Shown piece after piece: positions 11,795 through 23,390 of a stretch of 64,000 nt of DNA. Numbering within the stretch: position 1 is the stretch's first letter; each line of letters starts with the position of its first letter. Under the pieces are notes generated by a model. It worked only from the letters and a program-made list of their open reading frames with translations, did not search any database and was not told the origin of the DNA. Location of the stretch: positions 58,356,206 to 58,420,205 of the forward strand of contig CM067446.1 in NCBI GenBank assembly GCA_034508935.3. The letters are read 5' to 3'. This DNA is from Berghia stephanieae (Eukaryota > Mollusca > Gastropoda > Nudibranchia > Aeolidiidae). Position numbers and translations under genes: made by a program.

Positions 11795-12332
11795 TGGGTG
11801 GGGTTCCTGACCTCCCATAGTGGGCAGGGAGGTACATACTGTGTCTTCTATCCCCCTATGTCTGTTTTCCAACATGCTTTCTGTCTTTGTCTTGGAATGA
11901 GATTACTTGGTTTTGTCCTGGCCCTGGCTGGATACCCTAGCTGGGAGGGAAACAGTCAAATGTATAGTTAAGAGTTTTGGGAGATGATATTTTTTTCCTT
12001 GTAAATCATCTCCCTGTTATGCACTGTATTGTTTTGTTTAAATATTATATATGATTTTTAAACATTTGAGTGTATCCCTCTTCTTAGTTGGGACCTGGGC
12101 TTGTGTGTGGATGAGACTTTTAGGTGATCTCAAACTAAGTACTTTAAAAGTGTGCTCTTGGAATCTACATCTGTTTCCTATTTGAACACATTCCCCTTTG
12201 TCTTACCTTTTCTTGGGTGCTTTAATTGTAATTCTAGAACTTTTGACTATCCCATTTTCTTCCTTTTTACTGGCGCTGATATGACCTTAATGTGTTGCAA
12301 GCGCCGTAAAACCCTTAAAAACAAACAAAAAC
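11795..12332 (+). mobile_element. Family A retroposon, intact
   Basis: A full-length copy flanked by the perfect 14-bp direct repeat AAACCCTGGATGAC (11781-11794 and 12333-12346). It starts TGGGTGGGGTTCCTGACC and ends GCAAGCGCCGTAAAACCC followed by AACAAACAAAAACA. The hairpin arms ACCTCCC and GGGAGGT near the 5' end are intact. This is one of the best reference copies of the family. Confidence 0.87.
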
Positions 12333-12346
12333 AAACCCTGGATGAC

Positions 12347-13399
12347 CTTAGAGGCTTGGCACTTGGGTAGATTACTGCAGACATTTACCCTTTAAAAAAA
12401 ACAAACTAGTACCTTCTTTATTTCCTTAAGTGCCTGTGAACCAAGATGGTAGTGCTCGCTGATAACTCAGTGTACTTTTTTATAGATGCTGCTAAAAATG
12501 TTACATGTGCTCTTAAATTTGTAAAAGTAAAACCAAATAGCTGGACTGTACACAGCTTAAGTCGGAGGGAAACAACTTGCAATATAATATTCTGATTTAA
12601 CAAAAATGAATGAAACAGTTATATTGAGTGATTTAATTACACAGACTTTGGTACTTGATTCCGTTAATTAATTTATTTTCTTATTATTTAAGTTAGAAAT
12701 TGAATGCTCAGTGAATTTATTGGCTCGATGGTAATTTTTTTTTTTTTAATATTTAATTTGTTTAAGGCAGCAATTGAGATTCCTTACACTTATATTGATT
12801 TAAAAAAATAATTTTACAGTTTCTGCTTTTGAATTCCTACCACCTGTGTAGCGACTTACTCAGGTCTTTTTTTTTGAAAGGTCCATTTAATTTATACTTA
12901 ATATGAATAAAGCTTGAATAATTGACATCCATCGTTGCATTGATTCTGAATTTTTTTAAGGGGGGGGGGGGGGGGGGGGGGGGGTTGAAGAGAGAACATG
13001 ATAAAATTTGTCTACTCTACTAACATATTTTATTTATTAATATTTTTTTGAAGAATATAGTTCATTTATATAGCTCATTTTCACAACTATCAATGAACTT
13101 TAGAACGCTTCATTAAATTTCTCAGCAGGCTATAGAATACTGAATCAAATTTAATGCCGTGCAGATTATCTATTGGATGCCTACAGACATTTAACTGCAC
13201 CACTTAAAAAAAATAAAAAACTATTGACATTGACAGTCAAGTTGGTTGAATCAATTTCAATAGGCTCAGATGAAAATGAATATTAAAGAAAAAATGATGA
13301 AAAAGAAAATTTTATTGAAATAATTTTTTTAATGTAACATACTCAAGCACTTATTGTCAATATGCTCAATTCACTCTTCTTCAAACAACCTCTAGTCTG
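12347..13399. other. Intergenic with a 25-bp poly-G tract
   Basis: No gene seen. A run of 25 G occupies 12960-12984 in otherwise AT-rich sequence. Confidence 0.45.
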
Positions 13400-14520
13400 A
13401 CCTCACATGGATGGCAGAGGGTCGGAAGGGAAGCTGCCAAATATATAGTTTTTTTGTTTTTTTTTCACAGATTATATTTTTTTTCTTGTAAATAATCTCT
13501 CTTTTATTTACTACAATAGTTATTCATTGAGCAGTTGAGTGTATCCTTCATAGTGGGATCCTTTCCTTGTGCCTAAATAAGATTTATATGTAATGTTAAA
13601 ACTGGCACATTGATGGATAGCTCGTGGAATCTTCTGATCCCTATTTGAATCAGTCCTCTTTGTCTTGCTTTTTATTTGGTAATTTTAACTTCAAATCTTC
13701 AACTTTTTCCTCATCATCTTCCTTCTTACTGGCATTGAAATGACCTTAACGCGTGACAAACGCCGTAAAATCCCTTAAAAAACCAAAAAAAAAAAAACAA
13801 CCCTCACATAGTGGATTGCATTCCCCCTGGGATGGAAACATTGACTGTCCCTGGGTCAGTGTATTCTTCATTGTGTCACAACTCTGCTATTATTCTATCC
13901 CCATTTTTCTTTTCCAAGTGACTTTGTGTCCTTGCTCTAAGATAACATTTTTGCTTCAACTGGGTTCTGTTTAAAGTCATTTACTGAGAGGGAAATAGTT
14001 GTTGGTATGGATTTTTTTTGTGAGAGAAACATTTTAAATGTAAATGTCCATCATATGTTGGTTACGTTAATGTTGGCTTTTTAATAATTGTCACGGAGCG
14101 GTCACTTTTCCAGGTTACTTTCCGTCTTTGTCTTCGAATAAGATTACTTAGTTTTGTCCTAATTCTGGTGGAGGAAATGGTCAAATGTATGTATTAGATT
14201 TGGGGGATGATGTTTTTTTTTATCTCTTTGTTGTGTACTGTTAAAGTTTTTGCTTTGAATGTGTTTTGTAATCATTTAAGAGCATTCCTCATGGTGTGAT
14301 CCTGTGCTTGTGTAAGGATGAGACTTTAAGGTGATCTCAAACTAAGTACACTTATGGCATGCTCATGGAATCTATTTCTATTCGCTATTTGAACCAATCC
14401 CTTTGTCTTGCTTTCTTGCTTTCAATTCTAGAATTTTTTAAATATCCAATTTTCTTCCTTTTTACATGCGCTAATATGACCTAAATGTGTTGCAAATGCA
14501 GTAAATCCTTTTTAAAAAAT
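13400..14520 (+). mobile_element. Two or three diverged family A copies in tandem order
   Basis: 13400-13798 aligns by eye with the family A region from GGGAGGGAAACAGTC to the 3' tail and ends in a C/A-rich tail. 13801-14050 resembles the 5' half of A. 14100-14520 again covers the middle and 3' end (TCTCAAACTAAGTAC and TGCGCTAATATGACC are recognisable). All are much more diverged than the flanked copies, so they are older. Confidence 0.65.
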
Positions 14521-15347
14521 ACAGGTTGAAGCAGGCATTGGTTTGCAGTATAAATCATATCAATCATTTATAAAATCTGGAGAGCTGAACTGACAAAGTC
14601 ACTTCAACTGTATGAGTATCTCTAATACGTTAGTATTTATAAAGCACTCCGTTTTTAAGCACAATGTGGCTTGGTGCATGAAGAAGAATTTTTTCTTTAT
14701 AAATTCACCCTGCTCAACATCACAATAATTTTTTCCAACATATTAATATTAGGAAAAAAATTGCAAGTAAGAAAAATGGAAGACCTAGGAGACGAACTCA
14801 ACAGAAATTAATTAGAAATTGATCCAGGGGCAATTATTTATCATCGTGTCTAGTCTAAAATTACCTAAAACTGATACTGTCAGGATCTCTGCAAAAAGGA
14901 ATACACCACATGGTCACAAAATAAACATTAAATTGCCTTACAGACTGAATGTCTTATCCTATGTGTTGAATGTATGTTGTCCACCAGGAGAAAATAAATA
15001 TTGTAAAGGGCTTAGATACCATGGATAGGCACAATAAAAAAAAATAATCAATGTTTACGTACATGGTACTAATGCTGTGTCACCCGTATGTAGTGTAGTA
15101 CTATCATTCATCATCACCAACTACATGACGTCGTCTATCACAGATCGTGTATTCCATACGAGGTCATTGACCTTGTATTAACCTTTCTCATCCCTATGAG
15201 ACTAGTTATCAATGCCAAGAATAAACACAGTCATTTTGGTGAACTCCACTTAAGTCGATTTTGTTTTTCTTGGTACCCTGGACATGACTTATCCGGAGTC
15301 AACTGTATCACCTCTCAAAAACTTACTTATTTACTTACTTATCCTCT
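14521..15347. other. Intergenic, no gene seen
   Basis: No recognisable exon, RNA or repeat. The + strand copies of family A end here and the - strand copies begin shortly after. Confidence 0.4.
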
Positions 15348-15496
15348 TAGTTCCTTACCTCCCAAAACTAACACTATACATTTGACAGTTTCCCTCTCAG
15401 CCTAGGACTCCGACAAGAAGCAACTAGGAAAACAGATGGGGATAAAGGGCACAGCAAGTGACCTCCTGCCCACCATGGGAGGTCCCCATCCAGTAT
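15348..15496 (-). mobile_element. Family A retroposon, 5' fragment
   Basis: On the minus strand this covers the family A head (CCCACCATGGGAGGT on the plus strand is the hairpin region) up to the GTTTTGGGAGGT block. It is truncated and diverged. Confidence 0.6.
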
Positions 15497-15792
15497 AATG
15501 GAAAAATAATTTGTGTTCAGAATATTTCCATCACAACAATGACACCATTACATTTTAAATTACAAGACTTGTAACTGTAATTAAGTACAAATTAGCCTAC
15601 CCCTCTCCCCCGCCCTAGAATAAAAAACAAAAATCAAATGACTTTTTAATGGGTCAGTTAGAATTCCAAGCCTGTGAGCACGTGCATAAATTACTTTTGT
15701 ATAACTTATAGTAATACGAACATTGCACCATTGGCTCAGGCAATAAAAAAGAAAAGAAAAAACTGAATATACTTTTTAGCACGCCCTGCTAG

Positions 15793-16310
15793 TTTTGTTT
15801 TGTTTTGTTTTTAGGGGTTTTACGGCGCTTGCAACACATTAAGGTAATATCAGCGCCAGTAAAAAGGAAGAAAATGGGATAGTAAAAAGTTCTAGAATTA
15901 CAATTAAAGCACCTGAAAGGGGAATTGGTTCAAATAGGAAACAGATGTAGATTCCAAGAGCATACTTACTTAGTTTGAGATCACCTAAAAGTCTCATCCA
16001 GACACAAGCACAGGTCCCATCTAAGAGGGATACACTCAAATGTTTACAAATCATACAAAATATGTAAACAAAACAATACAGTACATAACAGAGAGATGAT
16101 TTACAAGGAAAAAAAATATCATCTCACAAAACTAACTATACATTCGACTGTTTCCCTCCCAGTCAGGGTATCAGGCCAGGACCAGGACAAAACCAAGTAA
16201 TCTCATTCTAAGACAAAGACAGAAAACATATTGGAAAATAGATATAGGGGGATAGAAGACACAGTATGTACCTCCCTGTCCACTATGGGAGATCAGGAAC
16301 CCCACCCAGT
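15793..16310 (-). mobile_element. Family A retroposon, intact
   Basis: A full-length minus-strand copy. The plus strand begins with the complement of the tail (TTTTGTTTTGTTTTTAGGGG) and ends at CCCCACCCAGT. The perfect 11-bp target duplication CGCCCTGCTAG lies at 15782-15792 and 16311-16321. Confidence 0.87.
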
Positions 16311-16624
16311 CGCCCTGCTAGAGTCCTGGAGTCCATGCATAATAATCAAGAGATCATTGTAATTGAATATATCGAAAAGAGAAAAAAAAAAGACACCAAT
16401 GAAATAGTCATTTACTGGCAGCACTCTATTTTAAATTCATTTGTGTTTTTCTTCCTTTTTTTGGAGGCACAAAATATTTTAGACATATATTTCACTTGTT
16501 GTTGGAACAAAGTCAATTCACAAAATATCATTGATGACATAAGTTTCAATATAAATGCAATAACATTCTTAAGCACATTGTGAAATTAGACACAAAAGAT
16601 AAAAGTGCGTAGGTTTATATTTAT

Positions 16625-16733
16625 AGGAATTTTACACTACTTGCAACACCTATAAGATATAACAGCACCTGGGAAAAGGAAGATGATGGGATAATTACTA
16701 GATCAAAATATTTCAGACCTGGTTAATCTCCTT
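16625..16733 (-). mobile_element. Family A retroposon, old 3' fragment
   Basis: Recognisable only as the complement of the 3' end (TTTTACACTACTTGCAACAC, then CAGCACCTGG and AAGGAAGATGATGGGATA). It is diverged and truncated and lies directly upstream of an intact younger copy. Confidence 0.5.
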
Positions 16734-16744
16734 AGTCATGCACT

Positions 16745-17282
16745 TGTTTTTTTTGTTTTCAAGGGTTTTACGGCGCTTGCAACACATTAAGGTCATATAA
16801 GCGCCAGTAAAAAGGAAGAAAATGGGATAGTAAAAAGTTCTAGAATTACAATTAAAGCACAAAAGAAAAGGTGAGACAAAGGGGAATTGGTTCAAATAGG
16901 GAACAGATGTAGATTCCAAGAGCACACCGTCAAAGTACTTAGTTTGAGATCACCTAAAAGTCTCATTCAGAGACAAGCACAGGTCCCAACTAAGAGGAAT
17001 ACACTCAAATGTTTCCAAATCATATAATATAACATGTAAACTTAACATAATACAATGCATAAAATAGAGATGATTTACAAGGAAAAAAAATATCTCCCAA
17101 AACTGTAACTATACATTCGACTGTTTCCCTCCCAGCCAAGGAACTCTGGTCAGAGTCAGGACAAAACTAAGTAATCTCATTCCAAGACAACGATAGGAAA
17201 CAATTGGAAAACGGGTATGGGGGGATAGAAGACACAGCATGTACCTCCCTGCCCACTATGGGAGGTCAGGATCCCCACCCAG
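16745..17282 (-). mobile_element. Family A retroposon, intact
   Basis: A full-length minus-strand copy with the perfect 11-bp target duplication AGTCATGCACT (16734-16744 and 17283-17293). Both the tail complement and the CCCCACCCAG end are present. Confidence 0.87.
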
Positions 17283-17293
17283 AGTCATGCACT

Positions 17294-18947
17294 CAAGTAA
17301 AAAGTTAAGAGTAACAGGACTTGATCGAATAGAGAAGAAAAATAGATCAAAGAGCGGTAATCTGTATGTGTGATCTAAGAATATTTAAAATTCCCACTGG
17401 CATGAAACCCCTCCCACAATCAACCATTACTTCAGGGAAGCAATTTTCATTTCTTTTTCAATTTTTTGTTGCTTCTGTGATCATGTAGACAGATTGTCTT
17501 CCTTTAAAAAACATGTTTTATTCATATTCACACATTGTATTTTAAAAGAAAACAATATCATCACTGAATCAGAATCACTGATTTTCCTCACAAATTTTGC
17601 TTCCCAAAAAAATGTAATTTAGAAGGAAAAAAAACCCGAATTTGGCCACGTTTGGCCCCTAAAATGATTAAATCTGTATAACTTATACTTAAGTGTCAAT
17701 CAATTCTGTTCAATTCAACAATTCCAAAACAAGGCCACAAAGTAATATGAAAAAAAGAAACCACATATGAAGGGATAAAATAGACAGCGAGAGTTGAGCT
17801 TCCTGGTTGTGAAGAGCCTTACTCAAGGACAACACGTCCTTCAAAGAGCCTTTGCACCCTAATTTTAATTTCTTTTGGTCAAAGATCATCATGGCATCAT
17901 CAGAACATCACGATTACCACAGCATCATTAACATTTTTGTTTTGTTTGATTTTGTGGTGTTTGCAGGAGTCTTAATGACTCAGAAGATGGAAAACTCAAA
18001 CAAAGAGACAGATATTAGTCTCGGTGCCGTTTGGTTTTCTCTGACCCAACTGTCCAAGCAACGATTTCCAAAACTGGGTCTGAAAGGCCTGGTAGACAGT
18101 ATCTTAAAATGCTTATCCTATCCAAAGGATGACATACACTCTGTATTTTTAATACTCTTTGTTCTAGAATTAGATCACTTGAACCAACCCCCCCCCCCCC
18201 CCAAAAAAAAACAACAAAAAAACAAAAACAAAAACAAAAAAACAAACAAACTGATTTCATTCCGGAACAAGGAAAGAAAGTTACATGGAAAGGGAAAACA
18301 TGCACAGTGAGACCTTCCAGCCCATCACGGAATATTGAAGGACCCTGACGCTCAATTTTGACATAAGAGCAATATTGAAAGACAGTCAAGCTTAACTCTC
18401 TACAAATCAAGAACGTTTTGTTTTTGGGTACATTGATTTTATTTTTAGGAGTACATAGAGCAACACTTTTAAATCATTTCAGCAATAGGGAAAGAAAAGA
18501 TAGGGGAATATGTAGTTATTTTAATTCCACTAGAATTCATCTGTCTATGATTGTCTTCAGGAGCAGAAGACAGATGTAAAAGGACATTGTCTCAGTCAAG
18601 GACAAAGCCAAAGCTACAAGGACTAAAGTCATGGGGAAATAAAAGAAACAGCCAGAGTTAACATCTGAAGCCAAAGATAGAAAGTCATAAAGTCCTTGAA
18701 GAAATAGTATATAATAAGTAAAGGGGCCTCCAACAATGAAGGAGAAAGAAAAAATATTTGGGGTCTGTTTTGCCAGTTGATTGACAAATATCGAATTGCA
18801 CAGTTCACCTCTTAATATCAATTTAATAAAATGCTCATTGAATTGAATTAAATTATCAAATGAAACTTTCCCTTTAAGCTGCAATGAAATTATCTTTTCG
18901 CAAGAGGAGAAACATCTATCTGTGTATCATAAATAATTTTCAAATTT
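17294..18947. other. Intergenic, no convincing gene
   Basis: It contains a 15-C run (18188-18202) followed by A-rich repeats. Longer open frames here (for example the hydrophobic 115-codon frame at 18537-18884 on the minus strand) show no recognisable domain. The last one faintly resembles very diverged family A sequence. Confidence 0.35.
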
Positions 18948-19484
18948 GTTTTGTTTTGTTTTTAAGGGTTTTAGGCACGTGCAACACATTAAGGTCATAT
19001 CAGCGCAAGTAAAAAGGAAGAAAATGGGATTGTAAAAAGTTCTAGAATTACAATTAAAGCACCCAAGGAAAGGTAAGACAAAGGGGAATTGGTTCAAATA
19101 GAAAACAGATGTAGATTCCTAGAGCACACTATCAAAGTACTTAGTTTGAGATCACCTAAAAGTCTCATCCAGACGCAAGCACAGGTCCCCATTTAGAGGA
19201 ATACCTACGCCCAAATGTTTACACATTATATATAATATTTTAACAAAACAATACAGTGCATAACAGAGAGATGATTTACAAGACAAAAAATATCATCTCC
19301 CAAAACTCTAACTATGCATTTGACTGTTTCCCTCCCAGCTATGGTATCCGGTCAGGGCCAGGACAAAACCAAGTAATCTTTTCCCAAGACAAAGACAGAA
19401 AGCATGTTGGAACACAGATATAGAGGATAGAAGACACCGTAAGTACCTCCCTTCCCACTACGGGAGGTCAGGAACCTCACCCAG
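18948..19484 (-). mobile_element. Family A retroposon, near full length
   Basis: A minus-strand copy whose head hairpin is partly degraded (CTTCCCACTACGGGAGG). The flanks TTTTCAAATTT and ATTTCGAAATTT look like an eroded target duplication, so it is older than its perfectly flanked relatives. Confidence 0.8.
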
Positions 19485-20390
19485 CATTTCGAAATTTATA
19501 GACTATCTGGTGTGTCAGCTGAAGTGACAAAAACAGTGAATGCTTTGGCAGGTGTAAGCAGGAAAGAGGGAGGAAAACCAGAAAAACAATTATAAACAAC
19601 AAAACTGATGACATCAAAATTTAACACAATTTGAAACCCATTTCATTGTACACAAGGACTGAGGCAAGAATAGCACATTGGTACCATTTCACATCAAGAG
19701 TTACAAACATAATGATAAAAATAGTTGAAAATAGCTATTGCACTTCGGTGTCTCTCTAATCCATTTCCTCCTGAGTTGATGACACAACGGAGTAATGTGA
19801 AAACAAAATAGAAATCTCAAACCAAACTTAACATAACATATGAATGGTTGAATAGAAAGGATTAGAATATGAATAATAATATTTTTGCCAAGCATTTCAA
19901 ACATTATAACAAAAATGGAATAGAACTCAATATCATTACACTCAACACTAAACTTCAAACATCAATCAATGGGTCAATTGATTTAAGATACGAAAAAATT
20001 GTACGAATTTTGTGATTTGTGATGATGAAAAACAGATTGTTATCGATGGAAACAAAAAATGCTATACGTTAATAAAAGCAAATGAGAATATTGTATACAT
20101 TACAGCAGCCTGCAAAATTAGACATACATGCCAAATCTGTTGTCATTTAAAACACAAGACAAAAAAAAAAAAAAAACCACACACAAAAAAAAAAAATAGA
20201 AAAAAGAAAAACAGGCCGCATTTAGGAGACAAAAGTCAGACTGATAAGTATTTTATGTCAATTGAGTTTAACAACATAATATCAATATTATCAAATAGGT
20301 AGAGCTACATACATAGGAAGGTCATGAAGCAAACATTCAGACTATGTCATTAGAATATAAATTGTTATACTGGAGTCTCCGAACTCTTAT
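19485..20390. other. Intergenic, no gene seen
   Basis: AT-rich with long A runs (about 20160-20215). No exon or repeat could be named. Confidence 0.4.
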
Positions 20391-20399
20391 GGGATGTTA

Positions 20400-20936
20400 A
20401 TTGTTTGTTTCGTTTTTAAGGGTTTTACGGCGCTTGCAACACATTAAGGTCATATCAGCGCCAGTAAAAAGGAAGAAAATTGGACAGTAAAAAACATTCT
20501 AGATATACAAATTAAAAGGACTTGAAAAAAAAGTAAGACAAGGGGAAATTATTCAAATAGGGAACAGATGTAGATTCTAAGAGCACACTATCAGTGTACT
20601 TAGTTTGAGATCACCTAAAGTCTCATCCAGACACCAGCACAAGTCCCCACTAAGAGGAATACACTCAAATGTTTACAAATTATATGTTAAGAATAAAAAA
20701 AATAACAGTACATAACAGAGAGATGATTTACAAGGAAAAAAAATATCATCTCCCAAAACTATAACTATACATTCGACTGTTTCTCTCACAGCCAAGGACT
20801 CCGGCCAGGGTCAGGACAAAACCAAGTAATCTCATTCCAAGACAAAGACAGAAGCAATTGGAAAACAGATACAAGGGGATAGAAGGCATAGCAAGTACCT
20901 CCCTGCCCACTAAGGGAGGTCAGGAACCCCACCCAG
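20400..20936 (-). mobile_element. Family A retroposon, full length
   Basis: A minus-strand copy ending CCCCACCCAG. Near-perfect flanks are GGGATGTTA on the left and GGGATGGTA on the right, a slightly eroded target duplication. Confidence 0.84.
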
Positions 20937-20946
20937 TGGGATGGTA

Positions 20947-22019
20947 TTTCAAATACTCAAAAGTCTTTGACTCAAATATAAGTATGAGTCTTTTGTAAAT
21001 GACAATGTAAACGATAAGGCATGAATAGCAATCAAACATCCTTGAGCTGAAAGTACTTAGGTCAATTTCGTAAAAACACCTAACGTTTAAGCGCACATTC
21101 AGCTTTAAAAAGAATGCGAACATTGATAGAAAGATTGATTTATTTTTATTTCTAAAATAATTGTTGAGTAAACTTTAGCTTTTGTCTCATCCTGATTGGT
21201 TGAAAAAAAATGATGGAGACATGACCTGTGAACTTTCTTTTGCAACTATGTCCTCACTTACATCATATGATAAATGTAGAAATGAGATGTGTGATCTTAA
21301 ATCTTCAAACAATCCAATATTATAGTTATAATGGCAGCAATGTATAAAACATTTGGGCAAAGAATGAGTAAATAATGAGGTGTCTCTGTAGAAATGATAT
21401 TGGGTAAAATATTTTTTAAAAATATTACATTATTGACAGCATCTGAAAGTGTAGTCATGAAGCTTGGTGTTTCATAACAAATAACAAAGACATTGAATGT
21501 AAAAATCTTTTAAATAAAAAAATTGAAACACAAAAATATATCCATCATAGGTCACAAGACCTGAACATAAACTAACCCATACACAGTGTTTGAATGTAAT
21601 GTGTATCAATTTTTATAACCCAAACTAAATCACAAGGAGCGTGTCTTCAGTTTTCCCTTATTTTGTTTGATAAAATATAAAATTGCGTCTCTTTATGCGA
21701 GAATAAATTAATATATTAGAATGTCATCAAATATCAAACCAAAGAAAGAGTTGACGATAGTAGAAAAATGTATCTTTGATATCATTTTAATTCAGCAAAA
21801 TGTGATTCAGAGATTTTGACAATTTCATTTATTCTCCATTCACCTTATTTGAAGTTAAATATTAAAAAATGTTTGCTGCAAATTGAAAACAAAACAAACA
21901 ACCCAATTTGCTTAATTCTATAGCACATATTACCTAGACTATTGAAACAGAGTATAGTCTTTGTAGAGCATAGTCTTTGTTTTGTAGTCTGTTTATATGG
22001 TCTTTTGGCTCTTCTTACT
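20947..22019. other. Intergenic, no gene seen
   Basis: No recognisable feature before the family B insertion at 22032. Confidence 0.4.
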
Positions 22020-22031
22020 ATGTACACTTTT

Positions 22032-22372
22032 TTTTTTTTTTGTTTGTTTGTTGCTTTAGGTCTCTTCCAACACAATTGAGGTTATATGAGAGACCGCTGA
22101 AACAAAAAAACAAGCAATCTAACAAAAATAGTACAAATGTCAATCAAAATCATAACCTAAAGATATCATAAGCTAAATTATAAATAACCAAGAACAAACA
22201 GGCAGAGGATTTACAGGAAAAAAAATATCCCCTGTCAAAAATACAATCACAAACCAAAGAAGCAGGATAGGCTAGTAAAGAGAAGAAGAAACGACATCAC
22301 TATCGGATCGTACACCCATGCGAACATCATAGGTATATGATTCAAGGGTGATGCTCCCATCCAACCACCCGC
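22032..22372 (-). mobile_element. Family B retroposon, intact
   Basis: A minus-strand copy of a 0.33-0.34 kb retroposon. In sense it begins GCGGGTGGTTGGATGGGAGC and ends GGAAGAGACCTAAAGCAACA plus an A-rich tail. The perfect 12-bp target duplication ATGTACACTTTT lies at 22020-22031 and 22373-22384. Its core (GATATTTTTTTTCCTGTAAA) and its 3' end (ATATAACCTCAATTGTGTTG) parallel those of family A. Confidence 0.87.
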
Positions 22373-22548
22373 ATGTACACTTTTAAACAAGTCAGTGCCA
22401 GTAAAATGGAGAATAGTCAAAAGATTATAGTTGCAAAGTTTAGATGCTCTTAAATAAAATAATAAGAAATGTTTAGTTTAGGTACAGTCAGTGCCAAGGA
22501 AATGAAAGATGACAGTAAGACAATTAAAGTATGTTTATAGTTAGGGTC

Positions 22549-23069
22549 TGTTTTTTGTTTTTAATTGTTTTACGGCGCTTGCAACACAATAAGGTCATAT
22601 CAGTGCCAGTAAAAAGAAAGAAAATGGGATAGTAAAATCTTCTAGAATTACAAAGGGGAATTGGTTCAAATAGGAAACAGATGTAAATTCCAAGAACACA
22701 CTATCAAAGTACATAGTTTGAGATCAACTTAGTTTGAGATACCTAAAAGTCTCATCCAGACACAAGCACAGGTTCCCACTAAGAGGAACACAATCAAATG
22801 TTTACAAATCATATATAGTATGTAAACATATAATACAGTGCGTAATGGAGAGATGTTTTACAAGGGAAAAAATATATCATCTCCCAAAACTAACTAATAA
22901 TTTTGACTGTTTCCCTCCCAGCCAGGGTATCCGGCCAGGAAAAGGACAAAACCAAATAATCTCATTCCAAGATAAAGACAGAAAGCAAGTTGGAAAACAG
23001 ATATATGGGGGTTAGAAGACACGGTATGTACCTCCCTGCCTACTATGGGAGGTAGGGAACCCCACCCAG
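22549..23069 (-). mobile_element. Family A retroposon, intact
   Basis: A full-length minus-strand copy with the perfect 12-bp target duplication ATAGTTAGGGTC (22537-22548 and 23070-23081). A short local duplication around 22720-22740 (the block TAGTTTGAGAT occurs twice) is a private change of this copy. Confidence 0.86.
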
Positions 23070-23099
23070 ATAGTTAGGGTCAATCACCACTTCCATCAC

Positions 23100-23390
23100 T
23101 CGTCAATGACAAGATTCCTGAGAGGGAGTCATTCAGAAGAATGCTAACACATAGTAACTACAAGTTGATTTACAAGAAACATAAATCATCTTAACAGAGA
23201 GAAAATTGTATTCATTTCACTGTCTCTCATTTGTAGAGGGATCCCATCCAGGACCAGAGCAATGCTATACAGTGTCACATGTGAAAAAGACAGAAAGTCA
23301 AATTGAAAATACTAGGGATTATATAGAAAGGGCCTTTCTGGACATGTTCCCTGTCCCGAATAGGAGAAATAGCTAGGTAAAGGCGATGGC
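23100..23390 (-). mobile_element. Diverged relative of family A
   Basis: It holds the same order of landmarks as the 5' half of A on the minus strand (TTGATTTACAAG, ACTGTCTCTC, GACAGAAAGTC, then a GGAC...GTCCCG block replacing the hairpin), but at low identity. It is either a very old copy or a related subfamily. Confidence 0.45.

Noticed and set aside
18537-18884. A hydrophobic 115-codon minus-strand frame that looks like membrane segments
   Set aside because: T-rich DNA gives such translations by default. The sequence faintly parallels very old family A copies. No homologue recognised.
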